DNA of 9,160 bases from an uncultured Megasphaera sp. (GCA_937895695.1 CALBLM010000160.1:1-9160); one strand, 5' to 3'; shown: positions 1-6,920, counted from the first letter of the stretch. Numbers and translations: made by a program. The notes: generated by a model from the letters alone, not told the origin.

Positions 1-1070
1 GCAACTGTTGCCGAACCGCAGGCTGTTCGAATGACTGCTGCTACAAGCCAAGCCAAGAAGAGCGGTGATAACGCAGAATTAGCGACCAAACTGCCAATAT
101 ATGTCCCTACACCGCTGTCAATCAACACTTGCTTGAGCGCACCACCACCACCGACAATCAATAAAATCATGGCAATAGCCAGTACGGCATCTTGCACGAT
201 TTTCATGACTTCGTCCATTTTTTTGCCACGTCCGATGCCAAATGTATATAGTGCAATAGCTACGGATATGGTCAACGCCATATCGGGCTGGCCCAAAAAG
301 GTCAGGATATGACGAACCGGCGAGGCATCGGACATAGTTAATTTGGCAATCGCCGAAGCTGCCATAAGTACAACAGGTACTAACGCCGTAAATACGGAAA
401 TACCAAAGCTAGGCATTTCATCATCTTTAAAAATTTTAGGATTGTATAAGCCCTTAGGAATTTCCGGATTAATATCTTTCGTCAAATTACAATATATCGG
501 ACCGGCGACAATAGCTGTCGGAATAGCAATAATTGCACCATATACCAATGTCGTACCAATATCAGCATTATAAATAATCGAAATGGCTGTCGGACCCGGA
601 TGAGGCGGTAAAAAGCCATGCGTAACCGAAAGGGCTGCCGCCATAGGAATACCTACTTCCAACAAAGGGATTTTCGCTTCAGCAGCAATCGTAAATACCA
701 ACGGGATCAACAAAACAAAACCGATTTCATAGAATAAGGCGATACCAACGATAAATCCGGTCAAACAAACAGCCCATTTTACATTTTCACGACCAAATAC
801 ATTAATGAGGGTCGTCGCAATACGCTGGGCTCCGCCACTTTCGGCCATCAGCTTGCCCAGCATGGCACCGAAAGATACGACAATAGCTAAGCCACCCAAT
901 GTACCGCCTAACCCTTTTTCAATCGTTGGAATTAATTTGTCTACAGGCATCCCTTCTGCCAATCCTACCAGACCGGCTACCAGCAACAAGGCCAAAAAGC
1001 TATTCAGTTTTACCTTGACAATTAAGAAAAATAAGACAAGAATACCTATCGCTAAAATGACCAGGGGCAT
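1..1070 (-). CDS. gntP: Gluconate permease, GntP family (3' end outside window)
   Basis: This is an inner-membrane gluconate:H+ symporter of the GntP family. Reading the minus strand from an ATG at 1070 gives 356 uninterrupted codons to the window edge. GntP proteins are about 440 residues, so roughly 80 C-terminal residues are missing. The protein starts MPLVILAIGILVLFFLIV, a first membrane segment, and is hydrophobic throughout. Family hallmarks are visible: HGFLPPHPGPTAI in the middle, FYEIGFVLLIPLVF before it, and RTACGSATVA at the visible end, matching the family's R-x-x-x-GSATVA motif. An AGGAGG ribosome site sits about seven bases before the ATG. The gene starts 14 bases after the gnd stop, so it is the third gene of the gntK-gnd-gntP operon. 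The substrate is inferred from the operon; the family also includes permeases for related sugar acids. Confidence 0.93.
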   Translation of the reverse strand, partial: MPLVILAIGILVLFFLIVKVKLNSFLALLLVAGLVGLAEGMPVDKLIPTIEKGLGGTLGGLAIVVSFGAMLGKLMAESGGAQRIATTLINVFGRENVKWAVCLTGFIVGIALFYEIGFVLLIPLVFTIAAEAKIPLLEVGIPMAAALSVTHGFLPPHPGPTAISIIYNADIGTTLVYGAIIAIPTAIVAGPIYCNLTKDINPEIPKGLYNPKIFKDDEMPSFGISVFTALVPVVLMAASAIAKLTMSDASPVRHILTFLGQPDMALTISVAIALYTFGIGRGKKMDEVMKIVQDAVLAIAMILLIVGGGGALKQVLIDSGVGTYIGSLVANSALSPLFLAWLVAAVIRTACGSATV

Positions 1071-1084
1071 ATGAATTCCTCCTT

Positions 1085-2497
1085 TTATTTTGTATAATGT
1101 TCCTGCCACTGATGATGGAATATACCTTCTCGATCAGTTCGTTTAAACGTATGAGCACCAAAGTAATCCCGCAATGCTTGAATTAAGTTGGCACCTACAC
1201 GCGGACTGCTGTACGTATCGAGATATTCCAAGGCATTCGCATACGCCGGTACCGGAATCCCAACTTGTACGGCCAACGAAACAATTTGACGCAGGCTCCC
1301 TTGATTCGTATTAATTTTATCCAAGAAAAATTCATCAAAAATAAGGTTTTCCAAGGACGGATTTTTAGTGTATGCTTCCGTAATTTTGGTTAAAAATTCA
1401 GCTTGAATAATGCACCCTGCCCGGAAGATAGATGCAATACGCCCATAATCTAGATGCCATTGATACGTTTCAGATGCACTGCGATACAATGAAAATCCCT
1501 GAGCATAGGCTACAATTTTAGCTGTATACAGACTTTTCCGTACGGCTTCTACAAAGGCATGGCCTTCTTGTTTGGTAAGTGCCGGTTTTTGGATGACTTC
1601 CTGTGCTTTATGCCGTCCCGGTAAATTAGACATAACACGGGCATTGCAAGCTGCCGTAATCATCGATATATCTACGCCTTGTTTCATGGATTCGATACTC
1701 GTCCAACGGCCCGTGCCTTTTTGTCCGGCTGCATCCATAATATAATCGACAACTTCCCCACCGGCCGGATCTTTTTCGGCAAAAATATCAGCAGCAATTC
1801 CGATAAGGAAACTTTTGAGTTCTCCTTGATTCCACTGATGAAAAATTTCAGAAATCTGCCAATTCGTATAGCCGCCTACATATTTCAATAATAAGTATGC
1901 TTCGGAAATAAGCTGCATGTCAGCATATTCAATGCCGTTATGTACCATTTTGACATAGTGACCGGCACCGTCTTCGCCAATATAAGCACAGCATGGTTTG
2001 CCATCTGTCGTTTTAGCAGCAATGGCTTCATAAATCGGCTGAATCTCCGGATATGTATCTTTATTGCCGCCCGGCATAATGGACGGACCGCGACGAGCAC
2101 CAGTTTCACCGCCAGATATGCCCATACCGTAAAAATGAATGCCTTCTTCTTTGCAGCGGTCATAACGACGACGTGTATCGCCAAAATAAGAATTTCCACC
2201 GTCAATAATAATATCTCCCTGTTCTAAAAAAGGTAATAATTGGTCTATCATACTGTCTACAGGCGCACCGGCCATAATCATCAGCATAATTTTGCGTGGT
2301 CGCTGCAGTGATTGTACAAAAGCCGATAATTCATAATAGCCTGTAATGCCATCGTGCGGCTGGTCGTGTATAAATTTTTCCGTCAAATCCGGTGTGTAGT
2401 TGTAGACCGATACGGAGAATCCATGATCTGCCATGTTCAATGACAAGTTACTGCCCATAACAGCCATGCCAACTACACCAATATCGTGTAATTTCAT
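1085..2497 (-). CDS. gnd: 6-phosphogluconate dehydrogenase, decarboxylating
   Basis: This cytosolic enzyme oxidises and decarboxylates 6-phosphogluconate to ribulose 5-phosphate, reducing NAD(P). The 470-residue length matches the long, homodimeric class. The N-terminal Rossmann motif is GVVGMAVMG (7-15). The substrate and catalytic segment GHYVKMVHNGIEY (179-191) includes the catalytic Lys183 and Glu190. KGTGRW lies at 260-265 and the C-terminal RDYFGAHT at 443-450. One key position is odd: the NADP-specifying segment after beta-strand 2, usually N-R-T or N-R-S, reads N33-Y34-T35, so the arginine that contacts the 2'-phosphate of NADP is replaced by tyrosine. Cofactor preference is therefore uncertain. 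The start has an AGAAGGG ribosome site ten bases upstream. The gene lies 36 bases after gntK and 14 before gntP, so it acts on the product of the kinase encoded just upstream. Confidence 0.97.
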   Translation of the reverse strand: MKLHDIGVVGMAVMGSNLSLNMADHGFSVSVYNYTPDLTEKFIHDQPHDGITGYYELSAFVQSLQRPRKIMLMIMAGAPVDSMIDQLLPFLEQGDIIIDGGNSYFGDTRRRYDRCKEEGIHFYGMGISGGETGARRGPSIMPGGNKDTYPEIQPIYEAIAAKTTDGKPCCAYIGEDGAGHYVKMVHNGIEYADMQLISEAYLLLKYVGGYTNWQISEIFHQWNQGELKSFLIGIAADIFAEKDPAGGEVVDYIMDAAGQKGTGRWTSIESMKQGVDISMITAACNARVMSNLPGRHKAQEVIQKPALTKQEGHAFVEAVRKSLYTAKIVAYAQGFSLYRSASETYQWHLDYGRIASIFRAGCIIQAEFLTKITEAYTKNPSLENLIFDEFFLDKINTNQGSLRQIVSLAVQVGIPVPAYANALEYLDTYSSPRVGANLIQALRDYFGAHTFKRTDREGIFHHQWQEHYTK

Positions 2498-2533
2498 AGG
2501 TATTCATCCCTTCTTATTCTCATAAATATTGTT

Positions 2534-4093
2534 TTATATTTTCTTTTGATATGCCGTAATATCGATAAATTCTTGCTGCAAGTTGTGATAAAGCCGTTCA
2601 AAAATATCATACAACTGCGTATACACGGCTACATTCTCCGGTATAGGCGAATAGATTCGTTTAGGATGCACTAAATGGGCCGTATCGGCTATGCTCTTTA
2701 TATTGCCGCTGGAAATAAAGCCCAGTACGGCTGCACCAAATGCGGCACCTTCACTGTTATCAGGCAATGTAATAGGCGCATTGAGAACATCTGACAAAAT
2801 CTGCAGCCACAGCTTGGATTTAGTAAAACTGCCGCTGACGCGAATATCTTTGATCTCGCCGAACTCTTTCAGAGCTAGCATGACGCTGTTGAGGCTATAG
2901 CAAATTCCTTCCATAACAGCACGAATCATATGAGAGCGGCTGTGATTGAGGGAAAAGCCAAAGAACATGCCCCGCAGCTCAGAATTCCAGTAAGGAGACC
3001 GTTCGCCCGTAAAGCAAGGAAGACAAATCAAGCCATCTGCTCCGGCATCGACGTGTTCTGCTTTCATCGTCATCAAGTCATACGGATCAATATCCAAACT
3101 TTCCAAGGTATTGCCGCCGTAATGACAAATCTTATCGCGGACCCAGCGCAAAATCATGCCGCCGTTATTGATAGCACCACCGGCTACCCACATATCATCT
3201 GTCAGATTGTAGCACCATGTTCTCATTTTAGGATCTGTTTTCGGCTGTTTCGTCAACATACGTAAAGCACCACTTGTACCAATCGTACCGCTGAGCTGTC
3301 CCGGCTGTACGGCACCGATACCGACATTAACTAGTACGCCATCAGTAGCACCAATTACAACCGGCAGTCCTTCAGGCAAGTTCATGGATTGGGCAGCTTC
3401 ATGTGTCAGATGCTGACTGTATGTCGTAGATACAACAGGTGGCATATAGTCCTTGGTAATACCGACATACGCCAATATTTCTTCATCCCAATCCAACGTC
3501 TGTTCATTATACATGCCGCTCGTGCTGGCAGCTGATTTATCAATGACCCATTCACCTGTCATATGATAAAAAATATAATCTTTCAATGAACCAACATACT
3601 GCATTTGCTGAAAGAGTTCAGGCTGATTCTTTCGCAGCCAAATAATTTTGGCTAGCGGATAGCAAGCATGAATGGGACAACCTGTTCGTTCATAAAAAGA
3701 GCGGCACAAAGCCGGATCTTTTTTGATGTCCCGTACAATGCCAGCACTACGACTGTCAGCCCAAGTTTGCATATCCATTAACGGTTCTTTCTGTGCATCA
3801 AGGCCGGCAAAACTATGCATGACCGTACTCAAGGCAATTCCTGCCAATTCTTTGTTTTTATAGCGAAGTTGTGCCGATGTCCGACGTATAACATCTTCAA
3901 TGGCTTCATAAATTTGCAGCGGACTTTCTTCTGCCCAGTCCGGATGGGGTGTGAGCAGTGGGTAAAACGCTTCTGACGAACACACATTGGTGCCGTCTTC
4001 CGTATACGCAATGGCCCGTACGCCCGTCGTTCCTACGTCTACACCGATCCATACCTCCTGATTTGCTGAATCCATGGTCATGGTTGCATCCAT
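2534..4093 (-). CDS. gntK: Gluconokinase, FGGY carbohydrate kinase family
   Basis: It phosphorylates gluconate with ATP to 6-phosphogluconate in the cytosol. The protein belongs to the FGGY sugar-kinase family (Bacillus GntK type), not the small P-loop gluconokinases of enterics. With the start used here it has 519 residues, normal for the family. Visible motifs are the N-terminal phosphate loop DVGTTGVRA (19-27), the GATDG motif with the likely catalytic base Asp251, GTIGTSGA (269-276) and GGAINNGG (305-312), both in the ATP-binding half, and the FGGY C-terminal signature beginning GSFTKSKLW (about 421). An in-frame ATG at 4102 exists, but the AAAGGA ribosome site directly abuts it; the ATG at 4093 is eight bases from that site and is preferred. 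It is the first gene of the operon. Gluconate specificity rests on the match to GntK and on the neighbouring gnd and gntP; xylulokinase is the main alternative. Confidence 0.93.
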   Translation of the reverse strand: MDATMTMDSANQEVWIGVDVGTTGVRAIAYTEDGTNVCSSEAFYPLLTPHPDWAEESPLQIYEAIEDVIRRTSAQLRYKNKELAGIALSTVMHSFAGLDAQKEPLMDMQTWADSRSAGIVRDIKKDPALCRSFYERTGCPIHACYPLAKIIWLRKNQPELFQQMQYVGSLKDYIFYHMTGEWVIDKSAASTSGMYNEQTLDWDEEILAYVGITKDYMPPVVSTTYSQHLTHEAAQSMNLPEGLPVVIGATDGVLVNVGIGAVQPGQLSGTIGTSGALRMLTKQPKTDPKMRTWCYNLTDDMWVAGGAINNGGMILRWVRDKICHYGGNTLESLDIDPYDLMTMKAEHVDAGADGLICLPCFTGERSPYWNSELRGMFFGFSLNHSRSHMIRAVMEGICYSLNSVMLALKEFGEIKDIRVSGSFTKSKLWLQILSDVLNAPITLPDNSEGAAFGAAVLGFISSGNIKSIADTAHLVHPKRIYSPIPENVAVYTQLYDIFERLYHNLQQEFIDITAYQKKI

Positions 4094-4101
4094 TTTGTTC
4101 A

Positions 4102-4107
4102 TCCTTT
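4102..4107 (-). promoter_or_regulatory. Ribosome binding site deciding the gntK start
   Basis: AAAGGA on the minus strand ends eight bases before the ATG at 4093 and touches the alternative ATG at 4102 with no spacer. Only the inner ATG can be served by it, which removes three residues (MNK) from the longest reading. Confidence 0.7.
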
Positions 4108-4152
4108 CTTTTTACGTATACCCTATTCTAGGAATTATCATTTACTCTTTGT

Positions 4153-4182
4153 ATTATACGCAATACTTCACCATAAATGCAA
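4153..4182 (-). promoter_or_regulatory. Predicted promoter of the gntK-gnd-gntP operon
   Basis: On the minus strand a perfect TATAAT (4158-4153) follows a TTGCAT (4182-4177) with an 18-base spacer, placing the transcript start near 4146 and giving a 5' leader of about 50 bases. The -10 lies inside a short inverted repeat, GTATT (4151-4155) and AATAC (4162-4166), which could be a repressor site. The arms are only five bases, so that part is tentative. I saw no convincing CcpA cre site. Confidence 0.55.
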
Positions 4183-4206
4183 TGTTTATTTCATATTATT
4201 TTATAT

Positions 4207-4230
4207 TTTATGATATTTATATATCATAAA
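4207..4230. promoter_or_regulatory. Perfect palindrome between divergent promoters, candidate operator
   Basis: The left arm TTTATGATAT (4207-4216) and right arm ATATCATAAA (4221-4230) are exact reverse complements around a TTAT centre. No U-tract follows on either strand and the stem is almost pure A/T, so a terminator is unlikely. The centre lies about 72 bases upstream of the predicted gntK start and about 76 upstream of the predicted start of the flavoprotein gene, a spacing usual for activator sites. The core TGAT-N8-ATCA has the symmetry of sites bound by dimeric helix-turn-helix regulators. The regulator is unknown. Confidence 0.5.
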
Positions 4231-4259
4231 TAGAATGTATTTATAAACAAAACACAATT

Positions 4260-4288
4260 TAGACGTTTATCTCGTTCTATGGTATACT
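4260..4288 (+). promoter_or_regulatory. Predicted promoter of the flavoprotein gene
   Basis: TAGACG (4260-4265) and TATACT (4283-4288) are separated by 17 bases, a sigma-A-like arrangement. The transcript would begin near 4295, leaving a leader of about 37 bases that includes the AAAGGAGG ribosome site at 4315-4322. Confidence 0.5.
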
Positions 4289-4331
4289 ACCAATAGATTC
4301 ATTATTGTCATTTTAAAGGAGGATATTTTTG

Positions 4332-4895
4332 ATGAAAGTTATTTTATTAAACGGCAGCCGCCGTGAAGCCGGCTGCACGTATACAGCCTTATCGGAAGTA
4401 GCGAAAGCCTTGCAGGAAAATGGTATCGATACAGAAATTATTCATGCCGTACCAACTGATGATGTTGTCGCAAATGTCGCTGAAAAGATGAAAGCAGCAG
4501 ATGGATTGGTTATCGGCTCCCCTGTATACTGGGCTTCCCCAACAGGTGAAATCATTTCCTTTATGGATAAATTAGCCGGCACAGCTAGTGCTGCCTTAAT
4601 TCATAAAGTCGGTGCAACAGTTACATCAGCTCGCCGTGGCGGTACAACAGCTACACTGGATGTATTAAATAAATATTTATCGTATCATCAAATGGTTTCT
4701 GTTGCCGGTAACTACTGGCCCATGGTACATGGCAATACACCGGAAGAAGTACAGCAAGATAAAGAAGGCTTACAGATTATGCGTATTTTAGGCCGTAACA
4801 TGGCTTGGGTCCTTAAATGCATCGACGCCGGTAAAAAAGCCGGTATTGAAGCACCGAAAACAGAAGATAAAATCTTTACGAATTTTATTCGCTAA
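4332..4895 (+). CDS. Flavodoxin-fold NADPH-dependent FMN reductase-like protein
   Basis: This 187-residue cytosolic flavoprotein belongs to the NADPH-dependent FMN reductase / flavodoxin-like group. The FMN phosphate loop is NGSRREAGCTYTAL (7-20), matching the family pattern GSPR-x-x-G-x-T. GSPVYWASPTGEIISFMDKL follows in the middle, then SARRGGTTATLD, NYWPMVHGNTPEEV and a C-terminal FTNFIR. Relatives I remember with the same ending carry a cysteine-containing loop (xGCxxCxKC type) of about 20 residues before the DDVV segment. Here IIHAVPTDDVV runs straight across that point, so the loop seems deleted in frame. The physiological electron acceptor cannot be read from the sequence. The ATG at 4332 is nine bases after AAAGGAGG; a TTG at 4329 is an inferior alternative. 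The gene is transcribed away from gntK, alone, and ends before a strong terminator. Confidence 0.85.
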   Translation: MKVILLNGSRREAGCTYTALSEVAKALQENGIDTEIIHAVPTDDVVANVAEKMKAADGLVIGSPVYWASPTGEIISFMDKLAGTASAALIHKVGATVTSARRGGTTATLDVLNKYLSYHQMVSVAGNYWPMVHGNTPEEVQQDKEGLQIMRILGRNMAWVLKCIDAGKKAGIEAPKTEDKIFTNFIR

Positions 4896-4945
4896 TAGAC
4901 TTATCCAAAGATGGATGCGATGCCCTCGCGAAGCGTCCGAAAATA

Positions 4946-4988
4946 CAAAACACCCGTATGCAGTGATGTACTGCATACGGGTGTTTTG
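4946..4988. terminator. Bidirectional intrinsic terminator hairpin
   Basis: A perfect 19-base inverted repeat (4946-4964 with 4970-4988) surrounds a five-base GATGT loop. The inner stem is GC-rich (CACCCGTATGCAGT) and the outer part is AAAA on one side and TTTT on the other, so a T-run follows the GC stem in both directions. It lies 50 bases after the flavoprotein stop and 45 bases after the stop of the convergent small gene, and can end transcription of both. Confidence 0.88.
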
Positions 4989-5033
4989 CTGTATGAGATT
5001 TAAAAGGGAGTTTCTTCCCTTGGGGAAGACAAA

Positions 5034-5315
5034 TTACTTACTAAGAGCTACAATAGCTGCCACAGCAGAAATCCCCAACGCCCAGTTGGCTTTTTTATTC
5101 GCTTCATCGGCATCTTTTTGAGCTTTGCTCTTTCTATCATTGCGATGATAATCCGGACGATCGTTACGATGATTATCCCACCGTTCTTCCTGCTGAGGCG
5201 GACGAGGCGGCCGATGATCTGCTGCCTGTACGGCAACGGTTGCCCCGCTGAGCATCGTCATCATCATAGTTAATACTAAAGTCATTTTTGTCATTTTCTG
5301 TATACGCTTCATCAT
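5034..5315 (-). CDS. Small secreted His/Arg-rich protein of unknown function
   Basis: I do not recognise this 93-residue protein. It has a clear Sec signal peptide: basic MMKRIQKMTK, a Met/Leu-rich hydrophobic core, and a likely cleavage after VQA (residue 31). The mature part starts ADHRPPRPPQQEE, is rich in Arg, His, Asp and Pro with HRND occurring twice (49-52 and 57-60), continues as a charged Ala/Lys helix (about 63-76) and ends in a short hydrophobic segment WALGISAVAAIVALSK that could insert in a membrane. The His/Asp content permits metal or polyanion binding, but this is only a possibility. The ATG at 5315 is eight bases from a GAGGAG ribosome site; a GTG at 5324 overlaps that site and is rejected. 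The gene has its own promoter with a Pho-box-like repeat array, 97 bases downstream of the glycosyltransferase gene. Confidence 0.75.
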   Translation of the reverse strand: MMKRIQKMTKMTLVLTMMMTMLSGATVAVQAADHRPPRPPQQEERWDNHRNDRPDYHRNDRKSKAQKDADEANKKANWALGISAVAAIVALSK

Positions 5316-5323
5316 ATATATCA

Positions 5324-5329
5324 CTCCTC
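5324..5329 (-). promoter_or_regulatory. Ribosome binding site deciding the small secreted protein start
   Basis: GAGGAG on the minus strand lies eight bases before the ATG at 5315 and overlaps the alternative GTG codon at 5324-5322, so the ATG is the likely start. Confidence 0.7.
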
Positions 5330-5345
5330 GTCATTTGATGCTTTA

Positions 5346-5351
5346 AGTATA
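5346..5351 (-). promoter_or_regulatory. Predicted -10 box of the small secreted protein gene
   Basis: TATACT on the minus strand has no good -35 hexamer at 16-18 bases. The place of a -35 is taken by direct repeats ending 10 bases upstream, an arrangement typical of activator-dependent promoters. The transcript would start near 5339. Confidence 0.5.
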
Positions 5352-5357
5352 GCCTAT

Positions 5358-5401
5358 CTTTGTTACAATTCTGTGACAGCACTTTTTCAAGAGTGATACA
5401 A
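5358..5401 (-). promoter_or_regulatory. Four phased 11-bp repeats resembling a Pho box
   Basis: Read on the minus strand from 5401, four consecutive 11-mers are TTGTATCACTC, TTGAAAAAGTG, CTGTCACAGAA and TTGTAACAAAG. The last two match the 18-base E. coli Pho box (two CTGTCA-type half sites 11 bases apart) at about 14 positions by eye. The Pho-box part ends exactly 10 bases before the TATACT, the usual position for PhoB-type activators that replace the -35. This suggests control by an OmpR/PhoB-family response regulator. Which one cannot be told from sequence. Confidence 0.45.
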
Positions 5402-5412
5402 TTTTTTTCTAT

Positions 5413-6915
5413 CTAGTATTGAAAAGGTAATCTTGTATAAATCAGCCATTTTCCGGCACGACGGTATAATTTCCATTGGTCTGCTGTCATTTCTTTAAAT
5501 TCCTTTGTATCATCTTCATGAACGACAGCAATAATGGGTTTATCCTGGGGAAGTTGATTGCTTTCGATAAAAGGCATCATATTCTTGGCATTCCAATTGA
5601 GTCCGCTAGGTTGGTATTTGTCTAAGGTTCCCGGTTCGATCAGCCGTTTAGCCATATACCCAGAATAGTACGTTAATGATACAGGATAGCGTTTACCGCA
5701 AGTAATGACATAGGCATCATCACCACCCAAGTGCTGCACAGCTTGACCAGCATCATAAGCCGACATTTCCCGACATACCGGCACAGCAACCCAGGCCGTT
5801 AAAATCAAATATGTTGCCATACTAATAGCACTCACATAGCGTACGACCGTATCATGATGTTTCAAATACGCCGCAAATCCAATAGCAATCGGTACCATAT
5901 AAGGGAATGTATAGGTCGGATATTTGGTTGCCACGCACTGGTAAAATACAAAGACAACGACAGCCCAAGTGATTAAAAACTGCTGCCTTATATCCCACTG
6001 CGGCAGCTGATGAGTCGCACGGATGTTAGCTGCTACCTGCTTAAACCACTGCCAGGGATGATAGCGTTTCCATGCCAGCGGCAATGTCAGTACCCAAGGG
6101 AAAAATCCGATGAGGAAAATACAGATATAGTAATACCATACATTAAACTGAGGATGTTCTGATTCTGTAGCCCGCAGAACATTATGAACCCCCAAAAAAT
6201 TAAGAATAAAATCACTACCATGCATCATATACATCGGCCCATACCATATGCCGACAATCAACACAAACAAGATCAATCCCGATCCTAATTTTATCTTCGT
6301 CCATAATGCTCGTATATCATGACGCCACGCCAAAAATAAAATAATAATAAGTCCCGGCTGAACCAATCCAACAGGTCCTTTCGTTAGAACTGCCAAGGCC
6401 GAGCAAATATATGCCGCATAATACCACTTGGGTTTGTCTTCGCTGTAGGCAATATAAAAACAAATCAGCGTTGCTACAAATAGAACAAACAACGTCATAT
6501 CCGTAATAATTGCCTTAGAGATATAAAAATATTCCAATGACGTCAATAAAACCAAGGCCGCCGTAAATCCTGTCTTTTTATCGTACAATCGAGCTGCAAA
6601 CATATAAGTAAGTACGATACCCGCTACGCCAAAGAGCGCCGAAAAAAATCGGGCCGCAAAATCATTCATGCCAAACAGTGAAAACGCCGCTAACAATTCC
6701 CAATAAAAGAAAATCGGCTTGTCATACCAATAATGGCCAAAAATTCGCGGCGACATGTAATCACCAGACGCAATCATTTCTTTGGCAGTTAATACATAAT
6801 TGGATTCTACAGGATCTGTCACCATGACCTGCGAATTACCAAAAAAGCAGATGACGACAGCGAGTATGCTTATTATCCATATATAATAAGAGCGTTTCCA
6901 TATAAATTTCACCAT
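5413..6915 (-). CDS. ArnT/PMT-like polyprenyl-phosphate glycosyltransferase, multi-pass membrane
   Basis: This is an integral-membrane glycosyltransferase of the ArnT / PMT_2 group (GT-C fold, GT83-like). Such enzymes move a sugar from an undecaprenyl-phosphate carrier to a lipid or protein outside the inner membrane; ArnT itself adds aminoarabinose to lipid A. The 500-residue length fits. The first TM is about residues 9-27. The first outer loop has VTDPVESNYVLTAKEM with the acidic pair Asp34/Glu37 expected at the active site, then YDKPIFFYWE (64-73), a family hallmark. ITDMTLFVLFV and ALTKGPVGLVQPGLI follow, then many TMs and a soluble C-terminal domain of about 110 residues. No aminoarabinose genes are nearby, so donor and acceptor are unknown and I give no symbol. 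A longer reading from 6954 lacks a ribosome site; the ATG at 6915 has AAAGGAAG just upstream. It is probably co-transcribed with the sensor-like gene. Confidence 0.88.
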   Translation of the reverse strand: MVKFIWKRSYYIWIISILAVVICFFGNSQVMVTDPVESNYVLTAKEMIASGDYMSPRIFGHYWYDKPIFFYWELLAAFSLFGMNDFAARFFSALFGVAGIVLTYMFAARLYDKKTGFTAALVLLTSLEYFYISKAIITDMTLFVLFVATLICFYIAYSEDKPKWYYAAYICSALAVLTKGPVGLVQPGLIIILFLAWRHDIRALWTKIKLGSGLILFVLIVGIWYGPMYMMHGSDFILNFLGVHNVLRATESEHPQFNVWYYYICIFLIGFFPWVLTLPLAWKRYHPWQWFKQVAANIRATHQLPQWDIRQQFLITWAVVVFVFYQCVATKYPTYTFPYMVPIAIGFAAYLKHHDTVVRYVSAISMATYLILTAWVAVPVCREMSAYDAGQAVQHLGGDDAYVITCGKRYPVSLTYYSGYMAKRLIEPGTLDKYQPSGLNWNAKNMMPFIESNQLPQDKPIIAVVHEDDTKEFKEMTADQWKLYRRAGKWLIYTRLPFQY

Positions 6916-6920
6916 ATGTT

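Noticed and set aside
31..1074. Three plus-strand reading frames (31-312, 343-573, 805-1074)
   Set aside because: They lie antisense to the continuous GntP permease frame on the minus strand, whose family motifs are unmistakable; the plus-strand products are low-complexity Pro/Ser/Ile-rich.
1679..2227. Reading frames in other phases within gnd, on both strands
   Set aside because: They overlap a full-length, motif-complete 6-phosphogluconate dehydrogenase and show no family features or ribosome sites.
2691..3265. Plus-strand frames antisense to gntK
   Set aside because: They are shadows of the intact gluconokinase; no promoter or ribosome site supports them.
4103..4331. CcpA cre site or Bacillus-type GntR operator in the gnt promoter region
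   Set aside because: I looked for both and found no acceptable match; only the A/T palindrome and a short repeat over the -10 stand out.
4912..4938. Imperfect GGATGC/GCGTCC hairpin after the flavoprotein gene
   Set aside because: A six-pair stem with one G-U pair and a long loop, with no T-run; not distinguishable from chance.
5013..5029. Seven-base hairpin TCTTCCC/GGGAAGA just after the small secreted protein stop
   Set aside because: A possible weak terminator on the minus strand, but no T-run follows closely, and the much stronger hairpin at 4946-4988 already serves this gene.
4788..5121. Short frames crossing the end of the flavoprotein gene and the terminator
   Set aside because: They run through the 19-base perfect terminator stem, and coding through it is implausible.
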